Shown in pieces: positions 18,180 through 26,265 of a DNA stretch of 64,000 bases. The position numbers and the translations under genes were made by a program. The DNA lies in NCBI RefSeq assembly GCF_045062745.1, contig NZ_JBJGED010000029.1, positions 1-64,000 of the forward strand, given 5' to 3'. Positions within the stretch are counted from its first letter, which is position 1. Each line of letters begins with the position of its first letter. The DNA comes from Paenibacillus_AA sp045062745. Lineage in GTDB: Bacteria > Bacillota > Bacilli > Paenibacillales > NBRC-103111. The notes under the pieces were generated by a model. The model was not told where the DNA came from. It did not search any database and saw nothing but the letters and a program-made list of their open reading frames with translations.

Positions 18180-18965
18180 TTAGGTAAAAGCTCCGGCATC
18201 GGCTGGGTCTGCTCGTTCCATGTGTCTCCTTTTTAGCCCAACAAGACTTTGTACGTCCCGGGTCGTAATCGAATGCACGCCCATTTCGATAAAATCCTCC
18301 ATAACCGGCAGGTCGTTTACAGTCCAGACGTACACCGGCAACCCTCGGGACGATGCGTATTCCATCAACTCCGGACGAACGAGCCGATAATGGATGTTGA
18401 CTCCGATACAGCCCGTTTCCACAGCGTCCCGGCAAGTTTGACGTATCGCTTCCTCGTAAGGTAACGATAAGAATAAGCCTGACTCGGCGTTCAGGAGCTT
18501 CGGCAGCTCCGGATGCAGATGCTGGACCATTCTAGCCCGCTCCCGTTCGCAGCCGGATAAAATGACGGATGCGCCCAATTCGTATGTACGAACCAATTCC
18601 GCTACAGATTGAATACATTCGTCGACTTTAATATCGAGATTGATGGTTGCGCCCGCCTTCTTGATCAAAGGTAAAATCTCTTCAAGCCGGCAAATCCGCA
18701 TTGTCTTCGTCTTTCCTTCTTGCGCTACGGCAATGGTTAGGGCTTGGATTTCCGCAAAAGTCAGCTTCGATATGCTGCATTCATCGCCGCCCGCGGTGTG
18801 CCAACCGTCGTCGTGAGCGAGCACCGGCACGCCGTCCCTTGTAACGCGAATATCTTCTTCCACTACATCCGCTCCTAGCCGAAGCGCGGTCGTCACGGAA
18901 TCCACCGTATTGTCAAGTGTCCCCATACAGCCACTGTGAGCGGTAATCAACGGAAATCGATTCAT
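18180..18965 (-). CDS. Glycerophosphodiester phosphodiesterase-like protein
   Basis: The 261-residue TIM-barrel protein of the GDPD family would release glycerol 3-phosphate from glycerophosphodiesters. Visible motifs are AHSG near residue 9, VVEEDIRVTRDGVPVLAHDD (about 34-53) and YVWTVND near the C terminus. The usual His-Arg pair is His-Ser here, and the usual ENT metal motif is DNT, so the active site departs from the classic pattern, although the Glu, Asp and second His are kept. No signal peptide is seen, so the enzyme is probably cytoplasmic. It lies between the biosynthetic operon and the importer, on the same strand, with palindromic sites on both sides. Confidence 0.8.
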   Translation of the reverse strand: MNRFPLITAHSGCMGTLDNTVDSVTTALRLGADVVEEDIRVTRDGVPVLAHDDGWHTAGGDECSISKLTFAEIQALTIAVAQEGKTKTMRICRLEEILPLIKKAGATINLDIKVDECIQSVAELVRTYELGASVILSGCERERARMVQHLHPELPKLLNAESGLFLSLPYEEAIRQTCRDAVETGCIGVNIHYRLVRPELMEYASSRGLPVYVWTVNDLPVMEDFIEMGVHSITTRDVQSLVGLKRRHMERADPADAGAFT

Positions 18966-19259
18966 GAAGAGTGCCCCCTCAGCAAGCTCCGCGCAAACAG
19001 ATTAAGCGCTTAACTTAATTCGCATAGTTTGACATAATACGGTTCATTTCGCTATATGATCATGTAAGTATCGATAAGCTGTTACTAGCGTGAAGTACTT
19101 CGCCCCTCCCCCCTGATAAGAATTGGAACTCCGCCTAATCTTGTAACAGTCGATTGTGTATAACTCATTATATATCGAAGCCCAAAGAACAAGTCAAGAA
19201 GAAAGTTAAGCGCTTACGCACAATTCCGTTTCTCCCCCCATGCGCTTGGTCAGCAGCAG
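18966..19259. promoter_or_regulatory. Control region of the GDPD-like gene with two TTAAGCGCTTAA sites
   Basis: No gene is seen in this 294-base stretch. It carries the palindrome TTAAGCGCTTAA at 19002-19013 and TTAAGCGCTTA at 19206-19216, both sharing the core of the site at 18148. The gap between the two is about 200 bp, suitable for looping by a LacI-family tetramer, but this is inference. I did not find a clear sigma-A promoter. Confidence 0.5.
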
Positions 19260-19284
19260 AAAAAATCCCTTGCTGAGCAAGGGA
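19260..19284 (-). terminator. Intrinsic terminator of the biosynthetic operon
   Basis: On the minus strand TCCCTTGC and GCAAGGGA pair around a 3-nt loop and are followed by six Ts. The 25 bases are identical to the terminator at 10999-11023. It marks the end of the operon that begins at 34887. Confidence 0.88.
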
Positions 19285-19333
19285 CCACTAGAACATGAAT
19301 CGCGCAAGCGGTGGGGGAACGTCCTCCAGTCGG

Positions 19334-20359
19334 TCAAACGGATACGGCGCTTCCCATCTCCAGCTGGCCGATCAACTCGTGAATCATTTCGGTCTCCAGC
19401 GGAATCATTTCTTTCAACCCCTCGTACAGGGGTTGCGTAACCGGGGGCTGGGACCGGATTTTCATGAGCAGCAGCTTGGTTCGGAACATCTCCAGCTTCT
19501 TTTTCATGTAAGTACATTTCTCCAATAAGGAGCCGTCGTCGAGGATCAATCGTTGGTTCATGAAGTATTGAATGCGGTTTTCCATAAGCTTCTTATGCTC
19601 GAACAGCAGATGAATCGGTTTGATATCGATGAATGGAGGATTTCGAAGGGGGAGCTGCTTGTAATATTCGGCGACGGATGCGGTAACCTCCAAACCGTAG
19701 CTGTTCCCATTAGCCTGCATCAAGCCGGCAAAATTCCGGGACGAATTTTTCGAGTTGACATATTCGTCCAGTCCGGCGATCACGCACGGGATATCGACGG
19801 AGTAGTTCACTTCGCTTTTCAATGAAATCAACGCGATGCTGTCGCGAAAATCGCCTGTTTGCTCCGCCGGGTCCATGCTTGCGTAGGCGTCTTCGATTTC
19901 TTGGAACGAGGCTGTGGAAGTAGCGAATTTGCTTTCGAAATGATCGGCAATGTCGAACGTTTGCTCCCTTTCGTTGAACCCGTACAAAATGACCGTATGC
20001 GGCCTGTATGTTTTTTGGTAAAAGTCTGTGTAAGCCTTGATGTGAAAGCTGTCCAAAGTAATGAATACATATTGGTCGCGAACGATGCTTTGCTTCAGCC
20101 ACTCGATGAAATCCACGTTCATGGCCGCAAAAGTGTCCTTATGAATCGCCTGTACATTGACAAGAGGACAATTCGAAAACAGGTTGTAATAATAAAAGTT
20201 GACTTCCAGCCCAATTTCGCTCCACCAGCTGTTCATTTGAATAAAATTGTTCGCGATCCATGGTTGAAATTTCGCACTTCTCGAAGCGATCGTCAAAAGT
20301 CCGGATTGGAAAGGGTAAGTTGAAACGGGAGAACCGTCGAAGGGAAGTCTTTTTTCCAA
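19334..20359 (-). CDS. BtrH-fold protein lacking the N-terminal Cys (last gene of the cluster)
   Basis: The 341-residue protein resembles the papain-like BtrH N-terminal domain: the segment YRPHTVILYGFN (His121) and Asp136/Asp139 correspond to the His and Asp of that fold. The N-terminal Cys expected around residues 8-25 is absent, with Ser/Gly there (TYPFQSGLLT); the first Cys is residue 64. The C-terminal third is helical and Lys/Glu-rich. BtrH transfers an acyl group from a carrier protein to an amine in butirosin biosynthesis. Without the Cys this one may be a non-catalytic partner or use a different residue. Start TTG with GGAGGAG. It is 24 bases after the decarboxylase gene. Confidence 0.55.
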   Translation of the reverse strand: MEKRLPFDGSPVSTYPFQSGLLTIASRSAKFQPWIANNFIQMNSWWSEIGLEVNFYYYNLFSNCPLVNVQAIHKDTFAAMNVDFIEWLKQSIVRDQYVFITLDSFHIKAYTDFYQKTYRPHTVILYGFNEREQTFDIADHFESKFATSTASFQEIEDAYASMDPAEQTGDFRDSIALISLKSEVNYSVDIPCVIAGLDEYVNSKNSSRNFAGLMQANGNSYGLEVTASVAEYYKQLPLRNPPFIDIKPIHLLFEHKKLMENRIQYFMNQRLILDDGSLLEKCTYMKKKLEMFRTKLLLMKIRSQPPVTQPLYEGLKEMIPLETEMIHELIGQLEMGSAVSV

Positions 20360-20383
20360 CTTGATCTCTCCTCCATAATAAAA

Positions 20384-21655
20384 TCACCTAAGGAACCGGC
20401 GTACCCCATGCAGCCAACTGACGTCTGTCATCGAACCGTCGGAACGTCTCAACCATTCCTTCGGCAAATCGTGCGACAAAAAGTGAACGTTGCCGCAAGT
20501 CAACCCGTACGCCCCGGCATTGGGAAAAACGACGATGTCGCCCGGCGCCGGTTCGCGCATCGGCACGCCGCTTTGCAGGACGTCGGTCGGGGTACACAGC
20601 TTCCCCGCAATCGTGACCGGCTCCATATCGGGCTCGCTGCCCGCCGTGTAGTGGGATCCGTCCGGACGAACGATCCGAACCGGCAGCGGCTGGCGAAAGC
20701 TGCGCCCGCCCAATGCAGAAACAAACGCGCGGTGATGCGTTCCCCCGTCCACGATGGCGAATTGCTTGCCGTGGGAAGTTTTCGTATACAGCACCGAACA
20801 AATATAGAGGCCCATCCGGGCGGCGATGTAGCGCCCCGATTCGACGCTGATCCAGTCGAGCCCCAAATCGGCATTCGCCCGCACCTGCTCGGCCAGCAGC
20901 GCTCCGAACGATTCGATCGGAAACGGTTCGTCGTCCTCGAAGAACGGAACCCCGAACCCTCCGCCCAGCCCCAGCGCCGAGAGCGGGATATCGAATTTTT
21001 CACGCAGCGACCGGCATAAGGCGAACATACGCGTGACGCTCTCCTCGTAGAAATCGAGCCGAAAATTTTGCGTGCCTTGATGCGTGTGGAGGCCGATCAG
21101 CCGGATGCCGCGAAGGGACATGGCGGTCGATACCGCTATATCGAGATCGTCCTCGTCAATACCGAATTGGCTCGGTACACCGACGGACGCCATCCGCGAT
21201 CCTCCCCTCGACGTGTTCAGATTGACACGCAGCATCACTTGCGCCGTACGGCTCATCGCCTGCGCTTCTTCCGCGATCACATGCAATTCCTGCACCGATT
21301 CCGCGTTGATGGCGTAGATGCCTTCCCGGATACAGCGGCGAATTTCGAGCCGGCTTTTACCCGGACCGGTGAACAAGATGGACTCGGGAGCCGCTCCAAT
21401 GCGTAGGGCCAGCTCCAACTCACCGACGGATGCGACCTCGAACGGCGAACCGAAGTCCTGAACGAGCCGACAAATCTCCGGATTCGGGTTGGCCTTCAAG
21501 GAGTAATAGAGGCGAACTTCATCCGGCAGGGATCGGCGCAGATTGAGATAATCGTCCTTCAGCGTTGCGTAGTCGTACAAATAACACGGGGTCCCGCAGT
21601 CTCGCACCAAGTTGCGGATCGATTCGACCTCGGTTCCGGCTAATGTCGTGCTCAT
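20384..21655 (-). CDS. PLP-dependent amino-acid decarboxylase, BtrK/LysA-like
   Basis: The 423-residue fold-type III decarboxylase has the PLP Lys in YYSLKANPNPE (near residue 50), HTHQGTQNF, the phosphate loop GGGFG, ESGR, and the partner-subunit Cys in LCTPTDVL. The closest patterns I know are diaminopimelate decarboxylase and BtrK, which decarboxylates a glutamyl group held on the BtrI carrier protein in butirosin biosynthesis. The neighbouring ATP-grasp gene, overlapping by ATGA, makes a carrier-bound substrate likely. The ATG at 21655 has a good ribosome site; the longer reading overlaps the previous gene. Substrate identity is inference. Confidence 0.78.
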   Translation of the reverse strand: MSTTLAGTEVESIRNLVRDCGTPCYLYDYATLKDDYLNLRRSLPDEVRLYYSLKANPNPEICRLVQDFGSPFEVASVGELELALRIGAAPESILFTGPGKSRLEIRRCIREGIYAINAESVQELHVIAEEAQAMSRTAQVMLRVNLNTSRGGSRMASVGVPSQFGIDEDDLDIAVSTAMSLRGIRLIGLHTHQGTQNFRLDFYEESVTRMFALCRSLREKFDIPLSALGLGGGFGVPFFEDDEPFPIESFGALLAEQVRANADLGLDWISVESGRYIAARMGLYICSVLYTKTSHGKQFAIVDGGTHHRAFVSALGGRSFRQPLPVRIVRPDGSHYTAGSEPDMEPVTIAGKLCTPTDVLQSGVPMREPAPGDIVVFPNAGAYGLTCGNVHFLSHDLPKEWLRRSDGSMTDVSWLHGVRRFLR

Positions 21656-22962
21656 GGCCTCACACTCCTCAATTCGCCGATAGCCTGCTCGACCCCGGCC
21701 ATAATCGTCCCAACCGTTTCGCCGGTGTCCGCCCATGCCAGGACAAACGCCCGATGCCAATACTTCCCGACGTGCTCGTCGAACGTGCGGTGATAACCGA
21801 AGCATAAAAAGCCGCTCCGACCGTCCAGCTCGACCGTTCCCGCTTTGCGGCGTTCGGGCAAAACCGCTTGGATCCGTTCGTGAAATTGGTGGAACGGGAT
21901 TTCCCGGTCATGCCGGAAGTCGAAGCTTTCCGTCACGATATGGGGGCAGCCCCTCTCCAGCAAATGTTGACGAAGCGGCAGCATATAGGTCACCATCGTC
22001 AACCTCGCGTTAATTTCGATCACCGGAATGAGCAAACCGGACCGGTCGACGATCGAGTCGACGCCGAGGAAGCCGGCATAGCCCCTATCGAGAAGCACGT
22101 TGCCAAGCCGGAGCATCTCCTGCTCGTACCGCTCGCGAACACCAGTCGGAACGAACGGACTCAAATCGCTCCCGCGGTATACCCCTACATCGTTCGTTCG
22201 TTGACTCGTCACCGCAACGACTCGACATTCCCCGTTCCAGAGCAGCAGCTGTGCGTTCAGGTTGTAATCGATATCGTGCCACCGCTCGATCGTGACGGCG
22301 AACTCTCCTGTCCCCCGTTGCTCTCCGCGCTGTAAGTAAGCAGCTACAAATGCGAAGTCCTTCGCTCCATAGACATGAAACAAGCTTTTGCCGGAAGAAC
22401 CGTATGGAGTTTTGATTACAAAGCGAGCGTCGGGCATCTGCTCCGACAGTTCCAGGTAAGAAGCCTCCAGCGCTTCGACACTGTCGCATACGCGTCCGTC
22501 GCAAACGGTGAAGCCATGCCGCTCGCACAGCAGACGGGTGCGCACCTTGTCGTTCAGCTCGAGCGCCAGTCCGGGCGGCGGTCCGATGCGCCGGCACCGG
22601 AGCGATTCCAGGAAACGGTCCTCGGCCTCGTCGACCAAATAAGGTACGGCGGTACCGCCTTCGAACAAATCCGCTTGATCGTCGCGGGTGCCGACAACAA
22701 TGCGGGGGAGTCGAATGCCGCAGTACCGCAAGTAGTCCAGGAACGTCTCGTCCGGCTGCTCATGCACCAGCACCGTGTCGTCTGCTCCCGCCAAAAACAA
22801 TTGATGCTGATCGAGCCTCCGGACGAGCCTGTCGCCCGCAGCGTTGCCGATCTGCGGCAGTCTTGCCCGGGTGCGCACCGTCTGCTCCCAATTGATGTTC
22901 GAGTACCATACTTTCGGACCGCTCAGTCCGAGCAGGCCGTTTAGATCGAACTGTCGATTCAT
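21652..22962 (-). CDS. ATP-grasp ligase, BtrJ-like
   Basis: The 436-residue protein has an N-terminal alpha/beta domain (ADDTVLVHEQPDETFLDYL) and an ATP-grasp core. That core includes the nucleotide-binding strand VIKTPYGSSGKSLFHV, the mid-domain FLGVDSIVDRSG and the metal-binding VIEINARLTM. ATP-grasp enzymes join a carboxylate to an amine or thiol through an acyl phosphate. In butirosin biosynthesis BtrJ loads glutamate onto a carrier protein and works with BtrK; the same pairing is seen here, with the decarboxylase directly downstream. The ATG at 22962 is preceded by AGGAGG and starts 8 bases after the upstream stop. The amino acid used is unknown. Confidence 0.75.
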   Translation of the reverse strand: MNRQFDLNGLLGLSGPKVWYSNINWEQTVRTRARLPQIGNAAGDRLVRRLDQHQLFLAGADDTVLVHEQPDETFLDYLRYCGIRLPRIVVGTRDDQADLFEGGTAVPYLVDEAEDRFLESLRCRRIGPPPGLALELNDKVRTRLLCERHGFTVCDGRVCDSVEALEASYLELSEQMPDARFVIKTPYGSSGKSLFHVYGAKDFAFVAAYLQRGEQRGTGEFAVTIERWHDIDYNLNAQLLLWNGECRVVAVTSQRTNDVGVYRGSDLSPFVPTGVRERYEQEMLRLGNVLLDRGYAGFLGVDSIVDRSGLLIPVIEINARLTMVTYMLPLRQHLLERGCPHIVTESFDFRHDREIPFHQFHERIQAVLPERRKAGTVELDGRSGFLCFGYHRTFDEHVGKYWHRAFVLAWADTGETVGTIMAGVEQAIGELRSVRP

Positions 22963-22970
22963 GCCGGCGT

Positions 22971-23876
22971 TTACCTCCTGCCTATCCCGACAGGCAAGCT
23001 CTTGTTCCGCTTGGAAGGAGCGGCCGTGCCCGGCGGGAGGGAAAATTCTACCGAACGAAGCCAGTCCAGCTCGCGGCGGACGTTCAAATGCGGTTCGCTG
23101 CCGAACCATTCGATGGAGGCGGACATGTCGGGAGCTGCTTCCGCCAGCATCCGAACGATTTCCTCGTAGGGGACGGCGCCGTCCGAGAGCACGGCGATGC
23201 CTCCGCGCCATCCGTTCGGCGAGTAGACGTTATTCGGATCGAAGACGTGCAGGCTGCCGCGGTCGGTTACGTTTTTCAAATGCACGTTGACCGTCCATGG
23301 GCGAAGCGCCTCGAACGCATCCGTCGGCGAAACGCCCGCTTCCCATAGATGCAAAAAATCGAGGTTGATGCCGATGGAAGGATGGTTCGTCTCGCGAAGC
23401 AGCCGGAGCGTGGAAGGCAACGTATCCGCAAACGTGTGCGGGTGCGTCTCCACAACGAGGCGCATGCCGTTGATCCGCGCAAACTCGGCGAATGTGCGCA
23501 AGCGATCTATACCGAGCTGCCATTCGCTTGCTGTAGTCCGGGCACTGGCCCGAACGCCGGCGAATATTCGGATTTTGTCCGTGCCGAACCGGTTCGCCAA
23601 GTCGATCAACTCCATGCAATTGCGTTCGGTCTCCGGATAACGTTCCGGCGGTGCTGTCAACTCCAGATAATGACTGATCATCGACACGCGGACGCCTTCG
23701 GCGTTCATTTCGCGCACCGTTTCGTCGAGTCGGGTCGTGCCCGTCTGCAGGAGCGACTTCGCGTGAACGCCCCACATCTCGATGCCGCCGAACCCCGACT
23801 CGAGCGCGAACCGGAAGAGCTCCCGAAACGATATAAGCGTATGGCGGAACGAAATCGAGCAAACGTTATATCGCAT
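22971..23876 (-). CDS. asbF: 3-dehydroshikimate dehydratase, AsbF-like
   Basis: The 301-residue TIM barrel of the xylose-isomerase/AP-endonuclease-2 superfamily matches AsbF of petrobactin biosynthesis along its whole length as I remember that protein. The N terminus is MRYNVCSISFRHTLISF; later come IEMWGVHA, VETHPHTFADTLPST, INLDFLHLWE and VFDPNNVYSP. Likely metal ligands are Glu143, Asp173, His199 and Glu256. The enzyme converts 3-dehydroshikimate to 3,4-dihydroxybenzoate. ATG at 23876 has AGGA about 10 bases upstream and overlaps the previous gene by 11 bases. It supplies the catechol acid that the AsbC/AsbD-like pair in this operon would activate. Confidence 0.9.
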   Translation of the reverse strand: MRYNVCSISFRHTLISFRELFRFALESGFGGIEMWGVHAKSLLQTGTTRLDETVREMNAEGVRVSMISHYLELTAPPERYPETERNCMELIDLANRFGTDKIRIFAGVRASARTTASEWQLGIDRLRTFAEFARINGMRLVVETHPHTFADTLPSTLRLLRETNHPSIGINLDFLHLWEAGVSPTDAFEALRPWTVNVHLKNVTDRGSLHVFDPNNVYSPNGWRGGIAVLSDGAVPYEEIVRMLAEAAPDMSASIEWFGSEPHLNVRRELDWLRSVEFSLPPGTAAPSKRNKSLPVGIGRR

Positions 23877-24834
23877 CGAAATCACGTCCTATCCCGCGCA
23901 GGAACGATAAAAATCCCAGCTCTTCCTCGGCGAGCTGCTCCAGCTTGTGCAGCAAGGAAGCAACAAGCGCTTCGTCTTGCACGTTTCGTTTGAATTTAAC
24001 CAATTGAAAATTGACCGTCGTCCACAGCTTGATGATGCGTTCCATCCGTTGTTCCCCGGCGGCGAGTTGACCTTCCGGGAGCAGACCAAGCTCCCGCACG
24101 CTTTGCCGGAAGAGCGAACGTGTTTTGACGATCGACGAAATCGTAACGTTGTTCTGCGCGATCCAGCGGTCTCTAGCATTCGTTTCCCATTGAAGCGATG
24201 CTTCAAGGTCGACGCGGAACCGTTCAAGCGCGGTTTTGCCTCCTTGAATATTCATCTTTACGTACTGGCTCCAATTGCGCTCCGCGATGTGTGCGAATAC
24301 GGCCTTAGGCGACGGCTCCCGAAACGTGCCGGGTTCCGGGAACGTCAGGACGTAGCAGTAAAGCTCGTCCTTTTTGACGGAAGCGGCGTATAGCTGTTCG
24401 GCTGTCACGTCTCCGATGTAATCCGCGATCGGATCGGTCATCGCGAATGTATTCGGCGTACGCCCTGCGGCATATAGCAGGATTACGTGCTCGAAGCCGC
24501 TCGCCTCGTGGGTCAGCATGTTCGCCGGAAAATAGTCGAATCCCGACGCCAAGCAAACGAACAGCACCATGTGGCCGCCACGTAAGAGCGACTGCAGCTT
24601 TTCCGGCGACAGTCTGCAAAATTCGGTGCGGATGCCGTACATATATTCCAGCGCATTCAGGCGTACGCTTTTACTCGACACGAGACTCCGGGAAATGTAG
24701 TTCAAGTTCCAGTAATCGAGCAAAAAGTAAGCTTCATTTTTTCCCGCCATGCGAAGAGCCGTCACCACGCACGATGCTGCGCACTCCATAGCGGCGAGCT
24801 TCACCGGCTCTATATTGCGGACCGCTTGCGCCAT
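23866..24834 (-). CDS. BtrH/AsbE-like carrier-protein acyltransferase
   Basis: The 322-residue protein has a papain-like N-terminal domain. Cys18 or Cys22 in ECAASC lies at the start of a helix, His116 is in GFEHVILLY, and Asp134 is in MTDP. The C-terminal half is helical. The arrangement matches the BtrH N-terminal domain family, which includes enzymes that pass an acyl group from a carrier protein to an amine. In petrobactin biosynthesis AsbE does this with 3,4-dihydroxybenzoyl. It sits directly upstream of the AsbF-like gene. Which of the three carrier proteins it uses is unknown. Confidence 0.65.
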   Translation of the reverse strand: MAQAVRNIEPVKLAAMECAASCVVTALRMAGKNEAYFLLDYWNLNYISRSLVSSKSVRLNALEYMYGIRTEFCRLSPEKLQSLLRGGHMVLFVCLASGFDYFPANMLTHEASGFEHVILLYAAGRTPNTFAMTDPIADYIGDVTAEQLYAASVKKDELYCYVLTFPEPGTFREPSPKAVFAHIAERNWSQYVKMNIQGGKTALERFRVDLEASLQWETNARDRWIAQNNVTISSIVKTRSLFRQSVRELGLLPEGQLAAGEQRMERIIKLWTTVNFQLVKFKRNVQDEALVASLLHKLEQLAEEELGFLSFLRGIGRDFDAI

Positions 24835-24859
24835 AGGTTTCCCCCGCTTTCGGTATCGG

Positions 24860-26008
24860 TTATGGGACCAAACTGACGAACGATTGGAACTTGCCGCTTT
24901 CCGGATGCGGCGCGATTTCCGCCACGATCTCCACGTCGACTTCGACTTCGGTGCCGAGGCACCGGCTTAGCATACTGCCGAATCGCTCCCGAATCGGCTC
25001 AACCGGGAACGGATCGGCGGCGAAACGAAGACGGAACCGGGTGTACGATTGCTGCTCGATTTGAAATTGCCGCACCCCGGCCGTTGCCGACAACTCGTAA
25101 AAAAAACGGTCGAAATAGCGGAAAATGGCGGCGCTCGCTTTCCGTCCGGGCAGCCTGATTTGCGACACCCGTGCCGGCATCAGCTCCACCACCCGTTTGC
25201 CCGTCTCCCCGTCGTTGATCAGCTTGCCGATATCACCGGTACGGTATCGAAGGAAAGGCAAACTGCGCATCACGTACGACGTGACCAGCAATTCTCCGTA
25301 TTCGCCGTCGGGTACCGGCTCGCGGGTGGACGGATCGACCGCCTCTATGTAAACGAGCTGTTCGTCAATTTCCAATCGGCCTGTCGTACCCGTAAACGCC
25401 ACACACCATATTTCTTCCAGCCCATAATAATCGACCAGCGGGACGCCGAAGACCCGTTCGACCGCCGACCGATGAGCGGGCTGCAGCGGTTCACCCCAAT
25501 TTTGCGCGAAGCGTAAAGATTCGGGCGGGCGAATGCCGCGCTCTTCCATATAGTGCGCGAGCGCGTGAAGCGCGGATGAACGGCCTTGAATCATATGCGG
25601 CCTCTGATCGGCGATTACATGTGCATAATGCGCGAATGTATGCGGCTCGGCCAACATCCGGTTGCTGAGCACGACGGAGCGGTGCCTGAGAGGCAGCCCC
25701 CATCTGCGGCGGTGGCCGAATAAGGCGAGTGAAAGCGCGAGCTGCTCCTCCGCCGTCTTGACGCAGCGGAACGGAACGCCGGTCGTTCCGGAAGTGAACG
25801 ATTCGTGCGTGACGGTATCCGCTGATCTCGGCAGCTCGAATCGTTCCCTCTGCTCGGCGATGGTCCGCTTGTCGATTACGGGCAATTCGTCCAGCCTGAC
25901 CGTCTCGCCCTTCCACGGCTCATAAAACGGGCAGCTTGAGGTTATTTCGTCGACGAGCCGGCGCAGCCTGGCATTGTGCTCCAACACTTCGCTTTGGGCG
26001 GCGTTCAT
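24860..26008 (-). CDS. PaaK-like adenylate-forming enzyme
   Basis: The 382-residue enzyme follows the phenylacetate-CoA ligase pattern: phosphate-binding loop FTSGTTGVPF near residues 72-81, VDYYGLEEIW, and LRYRTGDIGKL. It is shorter than standard AMP-ligases, as PaaK-type proteins are. It would activate a carboxylic acid as its adenylate and pass it to a thiol. Its start overlaps the end of the preceding carrier-protein gene by ATGA, so the carrier at 26005-26265 is the obvious acceptor. The acid substrate cannot be predicted from the sequence. Confidence 0.78.
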   Translation of the reverse strand: MNAAQSEVLEHNARLRRLVDEITSSCPFYEPWKGETVRLDELPVIDKRTIAEQRERFELPRSADTVTHESFTSGTTGVPFRCVKTAEEQLALSLALFGHRRRWGLPLRHRSVVLSNRMLAEPHTFAHYAHVIADQRPHMIQGRSSALHALAHYMEERGIRPPESLRFAQNWGEPLQPAHRSAVERVFGVPLVDYYGLEEIWCVAFTGTTGRLEIDEQLVYIEAVDPSTREPVPDGEYGELLVTSYVMRSLPFLRYRTGDIGKLINDGETGKRVVELMPARVSQIRLPGRKASAAIFRYFDRFFYELSATAGVRQFQIEQQSYTRFRLRFAADPFPVEPIRERFGSMLSRCLGTEVEVDVEIVAEIAPHPESGKFQSFVSLVP

Positions 26009-26265
26009 GGCGCCACCTTCTTCTCCACGAAGCGGATGACGGAGAGCACCGAACGAAATTGGTCCGGATGCAAGTCGTCGACGTCGATTTCAAAGCCGAA
26101 TCCCTCCTCCAGCATCGCGAGCAGCTCCAGAAACTGAATCGAATCGATGTGAAGCGTGTCGGCCAGCGAATCGTGAACACCGATTCGTTCCGGGCTCCGC
26201 TTGCATAATTTTGCTATGAGGGCGATTGTTTTCTCCTGAATCGTTTCAGTTCCCGTGTTGGACAT
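26005..26265 (-). CDS. Acyl carrier protein 1 of the cluster
   Basis: The 86-residue acidic carrier protein has the phosphopantetheine site at Ser42 in LHIDSIQFLEL. The ATG at 26265 has AAGGAG upstream; the longer reading overlaps the adjacent ligase gene further. It sits between two adenylate-forming enzymes, overlapping both genes, which suggests that at least one of them loads it. A 4'-phosphopantetheinyl transferase must act on it; none is encoded in this window. Confidence 0.85.
   Translation of the reverse strand: MSNTGTETIQEKTIALIAKLCKRSPERIGVHDSLADTLHIDSIQFLELLAMLEEGFGFEIDVDDLHPDQFRSVLSVIRFVEKKVAP

Noticed and set aside
18180..18965. GDPD-like gene as the last gene of the biosynthetic operon
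   Set aside because: A strong terminator at 19260 and a separate control region lie between them.
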